From positions 17,782 through 81,781 of the forward strand of contig CAZWYF010000012.1 of assembly GCA_964637835.1 (NCBI GenBank): a DNA stretch of 64,000 bases. Direction: 5' to 3'. Each line of letters opens with the position of its first letter. Position 1 is the stretch's first letter. Below, piece by piece: positions 24,567 to 33,583 of the stretch. This DNA is from Glo-17 sp964637835 (GTDB lineage Bacteria; Krumholzibacteriota; Krumholzibacteriia; LZORAL124-64-63). A program made the translations under genes and the position numbers. Under the pieces are notes generated by a model. That model searched no databases and was not told the origin of the DNA. It saw only the letters and a program-made list of their open reading frames with translations.

Positions 24567-25669
24567 GCTCGATCTCCTTCGGTCAGGCGCCGCTCGGTAT
24601 CGGCGGCGAAGAGTTGCACGTGGTCGAGCTCGAGATGCAGCTCCACCACGTCGTCGATGTCGTACTGGCCACGCGGGTCCGCCTTGGCCACCAGCAGGCT
24701 GCCGCCGAGCTGGCCGTGGAGCTGGACCTCGTGACCGAGGGTCTCCACCAGCTCCACCTTCATCTGGACCTGCGCGGTGGGCCCGCCGCCCTCCCGGGGC
24801 TCGGCCCGCAGGTGTTCCGGGCGCACGCCCACCATCACCTCGCGGCCGCTCTGGCCGCCCGCCAGGGCGCGGTTGGCCTCGTTCAGGTCCAGGGTGATCC
24901 CCTTGCCCTCGACATGCGCGCCATCCCCGGTGATCCGGGCGGCGAAGAAGCTCATGGGCGGCGTGCCGATGAACCGCGCCACGAAGAGGTTGGCGGGGGT
25001 CTCGTAGAGCTCCAGGGGCGTGCCCACCTGCATCAGGTCGCCGTCGCTGAGCACGGCGATGCGGTGGCCCATGGTCATGGCCTCCACCTGGTCGTGGGTC
25101 ACGTACACCGTGGTGGTCTGCAGGCGGCGCTGCAGGCCGGTGATCTCCGCGCGCATCTGCACGCGCAGCTTCGCATCCAGGTTGGAGAGCGGCTCGTCGA
25201 ACAGGAAGACCGAGGGCTGCCGCACGATGGCCCGGCCCACCGCCACGCGCTGGCGCTGGCCGCCGGAGAGCTGCCGCGGCTTGCGCTCGAGGAGCGGTTC
25301 GATGCCCAGGATGCCGGCCGCCTGCTTCACCCGCTCGTCGATCTCGGCGCGGTCCATCTTCTGCAACCGCAGGCCGAAATCCATGTTCTCGCGCACCGAC
25401 ATGTGCGGGTACAGCGCGTAGCTCTGGAACACCATGGCGATGTCCCGCTCCTTGGGCGGCAGGTCATTGACCACCCGCTCGCCGATGCGGATCTCGCCGG
25501 CGGTGATCTCCTCCAGACCCGCGATCATGCGCAGCGCGGTGGACTTGCCGCAGCCGGAGGGCCCCACGAGCACCATGAACTCCTGGTCATGGACCTCGAG
25601 ATTCAGCTCGCGGATCACCTCCACCTCGCCGTAGCACTTGTTGACCTTGTCGAAGACGACCCCTGCCAA
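24563..25669 (-). CDS. malK: MalK/UgpC-type ABC transporter ATPase
   Basis: 368 aa. Walker A GPSGCGKST, Q-loop FQSYALYPHM, signature LSGGQRQR, Walker B VFLFDEPLSNLD, switch His in YVTHDQ, then the C-terminal OB-like regulatory domain with GVRPEHL. The start is TTG 25669 (LAGVVFDKVNKCYG), six bases after GAGGAG; no ATG lies between it and the preceding gene. The regulatory domain suggests the pump can be controlled by partner proteins, as with MalK. First gene of the importer unit, 41 bases after the lipoprotein amylase. Confidence 0.93.
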   Translation of the reverse strand: MAGVVFDKVNKCYGEVEVIRELNLEVHDQEFMVLVGPSGCGKSTALRMIAGLEEITAGEIRIGERVVNDLPPKERDIAMVFQSYALYPHMSVRENMDFGLRLQKMDRAEIDERVKQAAGILGIEPLLERKPRQLSGGQRQRVAVGRAIVRQPSVFLFDEPLSNLDAKLRVQMRAEITGLQRRLQTTTVYVTHDQVEAMTMGHRIAVLSDGDLMQVGTPLELYETPANLFVARFIGTPPMSFFAARITGDGAHVEGKGITLDLNEANRALAGGQSGREVMVGVRPEHLRAEPREGGGPTAQVQMKVELVETLGHEVQLHGQLGGSLLVAKADPRGQYDIDDVVELHLELDHVQLFAADTERRLTEGDRA

Positions 25670-25710
25670 GGGCTTCTCCTCGCGCTGTCCGCACCCCGGA
25701 GGCGCGGCGG

Positions 25711-27234
25711 TTACTGGGCCGCGGGCGCCAGGATCAGCGCCGTGCGGCGAGGGATGGTGAGGCTCAGGCTGTCGCCGGCGGCGGCGAACCGCCCGCCGGC
25801 CAGCAGGTCCACCGCGGCACCGCCCCAGCGGGCCGGCCGCGCCACCGTGGTGGTGACGGCCGCGTCGCCGCGGTTGACGGCCACCAGGAGCTGGTCGTCG
25901 CCCTGGGGATCCTGCCGGTGGAAGACCAGGTGATCCTTGCCGAAGTCGATGCCCTGGCGCTCGCCGCGCCAGATGGCCGGGTGGGCCCGCCGGATGGCGA
26001 TGAGCTGCCGGTAGTACTCCCGCAGGCTCTCGTCGCGCGGTTCGCCCGCGCCGGGCTCGATGCCCATCTCGCCCCAGGGCATGTCCGTGCGGTTCTCCGG
26101 CCAGGTGCCGATGTACCGGCCCACCTCCTCGCCGTAGAAGATGCAGGGGATGCCGCGGGCGGTCATCTGCAGGGCCACGCAGAGCCGGAACGCGTCCAGG
26201 TCCCCGTCGAGGCTGTGGATGGCGCCGTCGGTGTCGTGGCTGGAGAGGTAGTGGGAGACGTGATGGCCCGTCCGGACCTCCTCGCGCCGGTCGAGGTAGC
26301 GATCGAAGGCGATGGGCCGGCCGCGACCGAGGACGAAACCGATGGAGCTGCCCTGGAAGGAGAAGTCCAGGCCGGCGTCCATCTGGTCGGGCTCGAACCA
26401 GGGGTCCAGGTTGCGGGCGTCGCCGCCCCAGACCTCGCCGATGAGGAAGAAGTCCTCGCCCAGCCGCTCGCGCGTCCGCTGGCGGTGCAGGTCCCAGAAG
26501 TCGTGCTCGACGTGCTTGACCGTGTCGAGGCGGAAGCCGTCCAGGCCCACCCGCTCGGCCAGCCCCAGGTGGGCGTCCAGCAGGTACTCGCGGACCTCGG
26601 GATTGCGGGTCTTGAAGTCCGGCAGGCCGGAGAGGCACTCGGTGAGGTCGTCATCGCCGCACTGGCTGCCGAAGCGGAGCCAGTCGCGGCCCTTCTCCTG
26701 GATGTAGCGCGACTCGTAGCCGCAGTGGTTGTAGACCACGTCCAGGAGCACCTTCATGCCGCGGGCGTGGGCCTGGTCCACCAGGCGGGCGAGCTGTTCC
26801 TCGGTGCCGAAGCGGGGATCGATGGCGTGGAAGTCGTCGGCCCAGTAGCCGTGGTAGCCCCAGTCGAAGAAGCCGACGCTGGAGACGTAGCCGGGGATCT
26901 GCTGCACCACCGGGGTGATCCAGATGGCGGTGGCGCCCAGCTCGGCGATCTCGTCCAGCTGCTCGATCAGCCCGGTGAGGTCCCCGCCGTGGAAGCTGCC
27001 GGGGCCGTCGCGGTCCACGTCCTGGTTGTTGGTGGGATCGCCGTCGGCGAAGCGGTCGACCATCACGAAGTAGATGATCGCGTCCTGCCAGTCGTGCTGG
27101 GGAACCACCGCCGTGGCGGGGGCCACCGCGGCGGCGGGGTCGTCGAGGGCCGCCGGGCCGCCGCTGCAGCCGGCCAGCAGCAGGGCCGCTACCAGCAGGG
27201 CGAGACCGGGCGCGAGGAGGCGCAGGCGAGGCAT
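25711..27234 (-). CDS. Lipoprotein GH13 alpha-amylase family enzyme
   Basis: 507 aa. Lipoprotein signal with lipobox LLAGC (MPRLRLLAPGLALLVAALLLAGC), so the enzyme is membrane-tethered. Motifs: DVVYNHCGY, GFRLDTVKH (nucleophile Asp about 237), IGEVW (acid Glu about 267) and SSHDTD (Asp about 334, with Ser in place of the usual Asn). The start YFVMVDRFADGDPTNN is that of cyclomaltodextrinase- or amylase-like GH13 enzymes. Start ATG 27234 follows GGAAGG. It heads the maltodextrin locus and likely trims dextrins next to the importer, while the amylase at 15016 has its own binding module. Exact specificity unknown. Confidence 0.9.
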   Translation of the reverse strand: MPRLRLLAPGLALLVAALLLAGCSGGPAALDDPAAAVAPATAVVPQHDWQDAIIYFVMVDRFADGDPTNNQDVDRDGPGSFHGGDLTGLIEQLDEIAELGATAIWITPVVQQIPGYVSSVGFFDWGYHGYWADDFHAIDPRFGTEEQLARLVDQAHARGMKVLLDVVYNHCGYESRYIQEKGRDWLRFGSQCGDDDLTECLSGLPDFKTRNPEVREYLLDAHLGLAERVGLDGFRLDTVKHVEHDFWDLHRQRTRERLGEDFFLIGEVWGGDARNLDPWFEPDQMDAGLDFSFQGSSIGFVLGRGRPIAFDRYLDRREEVRTGHHVSHYLSSHDTDGAIHSLDGDLDAFRLCVALQMTARGIPCIFYGEEVGRYIGTWPENRTDMPWGEMGIEPGAGEPRDESLREYYRQLIAIRRAHPAIWRGERQGIDFGKDHLVFHRQDPQGDDQLLVAVNRGDAAVTTTVARPARWGGAAVDLLAGGRFAAAGDSLSLTIPRRTALILAPAAQ

Positions 27235-27329
27235 GCAGACACCTTCCAGGCATGAACCGGCCGCGACGAGACGGACTGGCGACGACCGATCCGGTTTCGC
27301 CGGCAGTATCACAATGATCCTGCAGGGGG

Positions 27330-28301
27330 TCAAGGACTCGTGGGGGTCCTCGGCGGCATTTGGGGGTTCCCCCGAGCTGGCGGTTCCCGCAGGGACAGGC
27401 CGGCGAGCACCAGCGCCCCGGCGGTGAGCAGGCGCCAGGTGAGCGGCTCGCCGAGGATGAGCACCGAGAGGGTGGTGGCCACCACCGGCTGCAGGAAGAC
27501 GTAGAGCGCCACCCGCGAGGCATGGGTGTGCCGCAGGGCCCAGAGGTTCAGGAAGTAGGTGCCCACGGTGGCGCCGAGGATGGTGAAGGTCATGGCGGCC
27601 ACCGTGATCCCGTCCAGCGACCCCAGGGGCGCCCGGACCAGCTCGGGGCCGCCGTAGAGCAGGATCCCGGCCGCCCCGAAGGCGAAGATCGCCGTGGTGG
27701 CGCCCACGGGGTCGTGCCGCCGCATCACGCGGCCGCTGAGGGCGATGAACGTGCCGTAGCTCAGCGCATTGGCCAGGGTCAGCAGGTCGCCCACGAGGTA
27801 GCGGGCATCCAGCGCCAGCCGGTCCACCTCCAGGAGCACCGCCACGCCCGCCATGCCCAGGACCAGCCCGGCCACCTTGCGCGGGGTGAGCCGCTCCTGG
27901 CCGAGCAGGACGGCCGCCACCAGGGTGAACAGCGGGATCTGGCTGCAGATGAGCGAGGAATGGGCCGGGGTGGTGCGGCTGAGCCCCTCCAGGAAGAGGA
28001 TCTGGTTGAGCGTCACGCCGAGCATGGCGCAGCCGCCCAGGTACCAGAGGTCCCTCCCGCGCGGCAGGCGGTGGCCGCCGGCGCGGGCGAGCACCGCCAG
28101 GATCGCCAGGGCCGACACCGCCCGCAGGGACGCCCACGCGGCCGGGTCGAGGGTGCCCACCACGTGCTTGCTGGCCAGGTAGTTGATCCCGAAGAGCAGC
28201 TGCACGGTGATCAGGGCGGCGCGCACGCGGGCGGCCCCGGCGTGGTCGGCGGCCACTCCCTCCTGACCGTCGGCGGGGGCTGGCTGGCCGATCTCGAGCA
28301 T
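27330..28301 (-). CDS. EamA/DMT-family transporter
   Basis: 323 aa with about ten membrane segments in two EamA repeats (LLFGINYLASKHVVGTLDP; later LWALRHTHASRVALYVFLQPVVATTLSVLILGE, the family's most conserved stretch). Likely a drug/metabolite exporter; substrate cannot be told. Start is ATG 28301 with GAGGAG eight bases ahead. A longer reading from 28382 overlaps the end of the kinase gene and lacks a site. Same strand as, and just upstream of, the amylase locus, from which it is separated by 95 bases. Confidence 0.85.
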   Translation of the reverse strand: MLEIGQPAPADGQEGVAADHAGAARVRAALITVQLLFGINYLASKHVVGTLDPAAWASLRAVSALAILAVLARAGGHRLPRGRDLWYLGGCAMLGVTLNQILFLEGLSRTTPAHSSLICSQIPLFTLVAAVLLGQERLTPRKVAGLVLGMAGVAVLLEVDRLALDARYLVGDLLTLANALSYGTFIALSGRVMRRHDPVGATTAIFAFGAAGILLYGGPELVRAPLGSLDGITVAAMTFTILGATVGTYFLNLWALRHTHASRVALYVFLQPVVATTLSVLILGEPLTWRLLTAGALVLAGLSLREPPARGNPQMPPRTPTSP

Positions 28302-28368
28302 GGGACGGGCTCCTCGTGCGGGGGGCGGCGCCGACACGATCGCCCCGCGCCGGGCCGCTCGCCACCTC

Positions 28369-31070
28369 TCAGCTCGCGCCACCGCCGTCGCCCCCGGCGT
28401 CCAGCTGCGCGCGCACCGCCGCCAGCAGGTCGGCGGCGGCGAAGGGCTTCTGGATCAGGGCGATGTCCTTCTCGAGCACGAAGTCCGTGTGGACGCCGTC
28501 GAGGCTGTAGCCGCTGGCGAACAGGAACCTCATGGCGGGCCAGCGATCGCGGGCGCGGTCATGGACGTCCCGCCCGCCGAGGTCCGGCATCACCACGTCC
28601 AGGATGGCCAGGTCCACGCCGTCGCCCTCGGTCTCGAGCAGCTCGAGGGCCTCCCGGCCGCCACTCGCGGCGAGCACGCGGTAGCCGGCCCGCTCCAGCA
28701 CCACGCGCATGAGCTCGCGGACATTGAGGTTGTCCTCGGCCACCAGGATGGTCTCCTCGCCGCCGCGGGCCGCGGCCTTCACCTTGCTGCCCACCGCGCT
28801 GGCCGAGCGCTCCACCTGCGGCAGGTAGACCTCGAGCGTGGTCCCGCGCTCCGGCTCGCTGTAGACGTGGACCAGGCCGTCGTGCTGCCGGACGATGCCG
28901 TAGACCGTGGACAGGCCCAGGCCCGTGCCCTTGCCCGGCTCCTTGGTGGTGAAGAACGGGTCCCAGATGCGCTCGACCACCTCGGGCGGCATGCCGGTGC
29001 CCGTGTCGGTGACGCTCAGCAGCACGTAGCGGCCGGGCCGCGCCCAGGCGTGGTGCCGGCAGTACTCGGCGTCGAAGGAGACGTTCTCGGTCTCGATCAC
29101 CAGCTCGCCCCCCGCGGGCATGGCGTCGCGCCCGTTGAGGCAGAGGTTCATGATCACCTGTTCCACCTGGATGCGGTCGGCCCGGACGTTGCCCAGCTGG
29201 TGGCCGGGCAGCCACTGGATCTGGATCCGCTCGCCCAGGGAGCGACGGATCAGGTCGAGCGCGCCGGACACCACGTCGTTGAGGTCCAGATCCTCCGGGG
29301 CGATCACCTGCCGGCGACTGAAGGCGAGCAGCTGGGCCACCAGCCGCGCCGATCGCTCCCCCGCGCCCAGCACCTCGCGCACCGAGGCCTGGGCGGGATG
29401 CCCGGCCGCCAGCCCCTCGAGGGCCATCTCGGCGTGGCCGTTGATCACCTGCAGGAGGTTGTTGAAGTCGTGCGCCACGCCGCCGGCCAGCTGGCCCACG
29501 GCCTCCATCTTCTGCGCCTGCAGGAGCTGGGCCTCGAGGTCCCTGCGCTCGGAGATGTCGATGGAGGTGCCCAGGTAGAGGGGACGGCCATCCTCGTCCA
29601 GGATGCGCTGCGCCACCATCCAGACCTCGAAGGTGGAGCCGTCCTTGCGGCGGGCGGTGAACTCCAGCGACACCTCGCCCTCGGCCTCCAGGGCGGCGAT
29701 GATCCGCGTGGGCGTCCGGGGATCCGCACAGTGCTGCACGGGCGTGGTCCGCATGAGGTCGTCGAGGTCGTCATAGCCCCACATGTCCAGGTACGCCTGG
29801 TTGGCGTAGCGGAAGCGGCCGTCGGCATCGACGATGTCGAACCCGTTCAGCGACTTCTCGATGGCCGCGCTGCGCAGGGCGAGGTCGGCCTCGGTGCGCT
29901 TGCGCTCGTCGATGTCCTGGACCACGCCGCCCATGCGCACCGGCTCACCGGTCTCGGGGTGATAGGTGAAGCGTCCACTGCCGGCGATCCACCGCCACTG
30001 GCCGTCGGCAGCGCGGACCCGGAATTCCGCGTGGTAGATCGCGCGCTCGGCGCGGGCCCTCTCCACCGCGGCATCGACGCCCGGCAGATCATCGGGATGG
30101 ATCCGCCCCGCGAAGGCGGCGTAGGAGCCGTTGAACTCCGCGAGGGGGAGGCCGAAGAGCTCGGCATGACGCTCGTCCCAGATGATCCCGCCGGTGCTCA
30201 GGTCCCAGTCGAAGGTGCCGAACCGGGCGCCCTCGAGGGCCAGGAAGAGGCGCTCGCCCTGATGGCGCAGCTGGTCCTCCATCTGCTTGCGCCGGGTGAT
30301 GTCGTGCAGGACGCAGTGGGTGCGGATCACGCGGCCGTCGGCGTCGCGCTGCAGGCGGCCATCGATGGCGACGGTGATGGCCTGGCCGTCACGGTGCCGC
30401 AGCTCGACCTCGGGATCGGTCATGGCGCCGGTGGCGACGAAACCCAGGAACCGCTCCTCGAACAGGTCCCGGTCCGCCGCCGCCACGAACCGCGACAGCG
30501 GCTGGCCCATCACCTCCTCGCGCCGGTAGCCGAGCAGGTCGCACCAGGCCGGATTGACGTCCAGGACGTGGCCGGAGGCGTCGAGGGACTGGTACGCGGT
30601 GGGGGCGCTCTCGAACAGGCTGCGGAAGTAGTTCTCGCGCTCGCTCAGNNNNNNNNNNNNNNNNNNNNNNNNNNNNNNNNNNNNNNNNNNNNNNNNNNNN
30701 NNNNNNNNNNNNNNNNNNNNNNNNNNNNNNNNNNNNNNNNNNNNNNNNACGCGGTGGGGGCGCTCTCGAACAGGCTGCGGAAGTAGTTCTCGCGCTCGCT
30801 CAGCCGCTCCCGGGCCGCTTCCGCTCGCGCGGCCTGCCGGTAGACGAGCAGGCCGATGACCACGGACGTCAGCAGGACGAAGGCCAGGCCCTTGACGCTC
30901 TGCAACCAGGCCAGCGCCACGGGATTGGGCGCGATCCGCTCCACCAGGCGGTCGGAGAGCATGATCCAGGTGACGCTCATCAGCGCGTAGATCCCGGCGA
31001 TGCGCAGGGACGTCCTGAGGGCGGCGGACCGGATCCCGGGCAGCGAGATGAGGGGACGCGAGGGGCTCAT
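28369..31070 (-). CDS. Hybrid sensor histidine kinase with three PAS domains (interrupted by a gap)
   Basis: Two membrane segments near the N-terminus (about 20-85) are followed by three PAS/PAC domains (SLFESAPTAYQSLDASG; LEGARFGTFDWDLS; EKSLNGFDIVDADG). Then come a HisKA region with GGVAHDFNN, an ATPase domain (NLCLNGRDAM, DTGTGMP, GTGLGLSTVYGI) and a C-terminal receiver (ILDVVMPDLGG, phospho-Asp present; KPF). The 100-N gap lies between two identical copies of 55 bp. Removing the gap and one copy restores one continuous 848-residue frame, so the gene is probably intact. It could phosphorylate its own receiver; no separate output protein is adjacent. Start ATG 31070. Confidence 0.88.
30594..30803. 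repeat. Identical 55-bp ends around a 100-N gap (assembly artefact)
   Basis: Bases 30594-30648 and 30749-30803 are identical and the N run fills 30649-30748. Collapsing them rejoins the kinase reading frame without loss. The same length (55) recurs at the gap at 59905, as expected for contig ends that share a k-mer. Confidence 0.92.
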
Positions 31071-31279
31071 GGTCGGATGGCTCCCGATCGCCGGACATCG
31101 AACGACCGGACGAGCCTACCCCGGCCGGGCTGCCGGGTCCAGTTCGACCGCGGCCGGGCACGTGCCACGCAACCTCGCTGGTATTTCTCCGTAGATCCGC
31201 GACAGGACCCCGGCCGCCCCGCGGATCGATGACCAGGCCAGCGCCCACCATCGGCGCGCCATAGCACGGAGAGAGAGCC

Positions 31280-32467
31280 ATGCCTCGAGGACCATCCCGC
31301 CGCGACTTCCTCAAGACCACCACCCTGGCCGGCCTGGCCCTCGGCTGCGCCACCACCGCGCCCTGGCTGCGGGCCGCCCGGGCGGAGGATCGCCCCGTGC
31401 GCCCGCTGAAGGTGCTGGTCCTCGGCGGCACCGGGCAGACCGGCCCGCACCTGGTGCGCGAGCTGCTGGGCCGCGGCCACACCGTCACCCTCTGCAACCG
31501 CGGCCGGCGCTCGGACGACCTCTTCCCCGAGCTCGAGTGCATCGTCGCCGACCGCGCCCTGGACGCCGAGGACGGCCTGGCCAACCTCGAGGCCGAGCTG
31601 GCGGCGGGACGGACCTGGGACCTGGCCATGGACATCTGGCCGCACGTCCCGGACATCGTGGAGAACACGGCGGTCCTGCTGAAGGGCAGGATCGGACGGT
31701 ACCTGTACGTGTCCTCCCTGTCCGCCTACGCGGATCACTCCGTGCCCGACGTGGACGAGACCGCCGCGGTGGCCGAGGCCCCAGGCACGGACTGGACCGA
31801 GTACCAGGACGCCATGTTCGGGGAGTTCAAGGCCGAGTGCGAGAAGCGGGTCCGCAGGATCTACCCGGACGCGCACACCATCTTCCGGCCGGGACTGATC
31901 GTGGGCCCCCGCGACTTCAGCTTCCGCGGGGTCTACTGGCCGGTGCGCGTGCGGCGGGGCGGCGAGGTCCTGGCGCCCGGCGACGGGTACGACCGCATCC
32001 AGCTCATCGACGGCCGCGACCTCACCGCCTTCCAGGCCCGCTGCATGGAGCAGGAGATCGGCGGCACCTTCAACGTGGTGGGGCCGCATCCGCGCACCCC
32101 GCTGACCATGAAGCGGTTGCTGGAGACCTGCCGCGAGGTGTCCGGTTCGGACGCGCGGTTCGCCTGGACGCCGGCCGGCGCGCTGGCCGAGCACGAGGTC
32201 CACGCCTGGATGAACATGCCGTGCTGGGTCCCGGGCGACGGCGCCTACGCGGGGTTCGGCAAGCGGAACATCGACCGGGCGGTGGCCGCGGGCCTGACCT
32301 TCCGGCCCCTGGCCGAGACGGTGCGCGATACGCTCGCCTGGTACGACGGGCTGGAGGACGACGTCCGGGAGCGGATCACGCCGCGGGCGGGCCTGACGCC
32401 GGAGCGGGAGGCGGAGGTGCTGGCCGCCCTGGCGGCGGCGCCCGGGTCGGCCGCGGCCGACGGCTAG
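31280..32467 (+). CDS. Tat-exported NAD-dependent epimerase/dehydratase-like protein
   Basis: 395 aa. A twin-arginine signal (SRRDFLKTTTLAGLALG) sends it folded, probably with cofactor, to the periplasm. After the cut site comes a Rossmann domain with LVLGGTGQTGPHLVRELLGRGHTVTLCNRG, i.e. G-x-x-G-x-x-G. YVSSLSAYAD stands in the position of the catalytic Ser, and a Y-x3-K equivalent is not obvious. Similar exported SDR-like proteins occur in many environmental bacteria with unknown substrates. Start ATG 31280 after GGAGAGAG. It ends at a strong bidirectional terminator. Confidence 0.78.
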   Translation: MPRGPSRRDFLKTTTLAGLALGCATTAPWLRAARAEDRPVRPLKVLVLGGTGQTGPHLVRELLGRGHTVTLCNRGRRSDDLFPELECIVADRALDAEDGLANLEAELAAGRTWDLAMDIWPHVPDIVENTAVLLKGRIGRYLYVSSLSAYADHSVPDVDETAAVAEAPGTDWTEYQDAMFGEFKAECEKRVRRIYPDAHTIFRPGLIVGPRDFSFRGVYWPVRVRRGGEVLAPGDGYDRIQLIDGRDLTAFQARCMEQEIGGTFNVVGPHPRTPLTMKRLLETCREVSGSDARFAWTPAGALAEHEVHAWMNMPCWVPGDGAYAGFGKRNIDRAVAAGLTFRPLAETVRDTLAWYDGLEDDVRERITPRAGLTPEREAEVLAALAAAPGSAAADG

Positions 32468-32529
32468 CCCGCTGCGGGCCGCCGGCCGCGTCCGGACCAG
32501 CGGTCGCCATCATCGGTGCCGATGACGCC

Positions 32530-32553
32530 GAGGGGCCCCCCGGGGGGCCCCTC
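32530..32553. terminator. Bidirectional terminator between convergent genes
   Basis: A perfect 10-bp stem of nearly pure G-C (gaggggcccc ... ggggcccctc) followed on the plus strand by a short T-containing tail. It lies between the stops at 32467 (plus) and 32580 (minus), so it can end both transcripts. Confidence 0.75.
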
Positions 32554-32579
32554 GTTCTCGTGTGGCGGAGCGGGTTCTC

Positions 32580-33500
32580 TTACCCCGCCAGGCGGCAGCC
32601 CAGGGCGATGGACAGGAACTTCGACTCCTCGCCATCCGCCCGCGAGGTCAGCACGCAGGGCGCCGTGGTGCCCACCACCGCGGCGGCCAGCTTCGCGCCG
32701 CCGAGGATGGTCATGCCCTTGTAGAACACGTTGCCGGTCTCGATGTTGGGGAACACCAGGCAGTCGGCCGCGCCCTCCACCGGCGAGCGCAGGCCCTTGA
32801 TCTCGCAGGCCTCCGGGCTGGTGGCCACGTCCAGGGCCAGCGGGCCGTCGATCACCGCGCCCTTCAGCTGGCCGCGGCGATTCATCTGGGTGATGATCGC
32901 GGCATCCACGCAGGCGGGCATCTTCGGGTTCACCTTCTCGGTGGCCGCCAGCAGCGCCACCTTCGGCTCGGCGATGCCGAAGGCGTGGGCGGCGTCGATG
33001 ACGTACTGGGTGATCTTCAGCTTGGTGGGCAGGTCCGGATCCGGGATGATGGCCACGTCGCTGACGATGAGCAGCTTGTCGTGGGTGGCGCGGTAGGCGG
33101 GCACGTCGAGCACCGTGACGTGGCTGAGCACCGCCCTGGGCGGCAGCAGGCCCTGCTCCTTGTCCAGGATCAGGCGCATGTACTTGTCGGTGCCGATCAG
33201 GCCCTTCATCAGCACGTCCGCCTCCCCCGCCCGCACCATGCGCACGGCCTCGGCGCCCGCCCGCGCCTCGTCCTTCTCGTCCACCACCGTGAACACGCCG
33301 GCGTCGAGGTCGAACTCCTGGCAGAGCGCCTCGATCCGGGCCTGATCGCCCACCAGGGTGACGTCGGCGATGTCCTCGGCGGCCGCCCGGGCCGCGGCCT
33401 GGATGGTGTTCTCGTCGTGGCCGGCGGCCACCGCCACGCGGCGCGAGGGCTGGCCCTTGAGGTCGGTCACGAGCTGCTCGAGACTGCGGATCTGGGACAT
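32580..33500 (-). CDS. ptb: Phosphate butyryl/acetyltransferase
   Basis: 306 aa, of the PTA_PTB family. Motifs VLMKGLIGTDKYMRLILDKEQGL, LIVSDVAIIPDP, TEKVNPKMPAC and the closing PVEGAADCLVFPNIETGNVFYK are typical of phosphotransbutyrylase (about 300 aa). It would convert butyryl-CoA (or another acyl-CoA) and phosphate to acyl-phosphate and CoA. Start ATG 33500 after GGAGG. It lies downstream of the fused transferase-kinase gene on the same strand, 83 bases away, giving a complete acyl-CoA to acid plus ATP route. The chain length of the substrate is not certain. Confidence 0.87.
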   Translation of the reverse strand: MSQIRSLEQLVTDLKGQPSRRVAVAAGHDENTIQAAARAAAEDIADVTLVGDQARIEALCQEFDLDAGVFTVVDEKDEARAGAEAVRMVRAGEADVLMKGLIGTDKYMRLILDKEQGLLPPRAVLSHVTVLDVPAYRATHDKLLIVSDVAIIPDPDLPTKLKITQYVIDAAHAFGIAEPKVALLAATEKVNPKMPACVDAAIITQMNRRGQLKGAVIDGPLALDVATSPEACEIKGLRSPVEGAADCLVFPNIETGNVFYKGMTILGGAKLAAAVVGTTAPCVLTSRADGEESKFLSIALGCRLAG

Positions 33501-33583
33501 GGGAAGACCTCCACGGGTCGGCTGCCGCACGGGGCAGGTTGGCGGGGCCGGCGCGGGCGTCCGGCCGGCCCCCGGTGGCGCCG

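Noticed and set aside
27280..27300. Possible LacI-type operator (CGATCCGGTTTCG) before the maltodextrin locus
   Set aside because: The two halves do not match as a palindrome and no LacI-family gene is in the window.
32580..33500. Calling the stand-alone transferase a housekeeping phosphotransacetylase (pta)
   Set aside because: Length and motifs fit Ptb better, and the neighbour carries a butyrate-kinase domain; acetyl use cannot be excluded.
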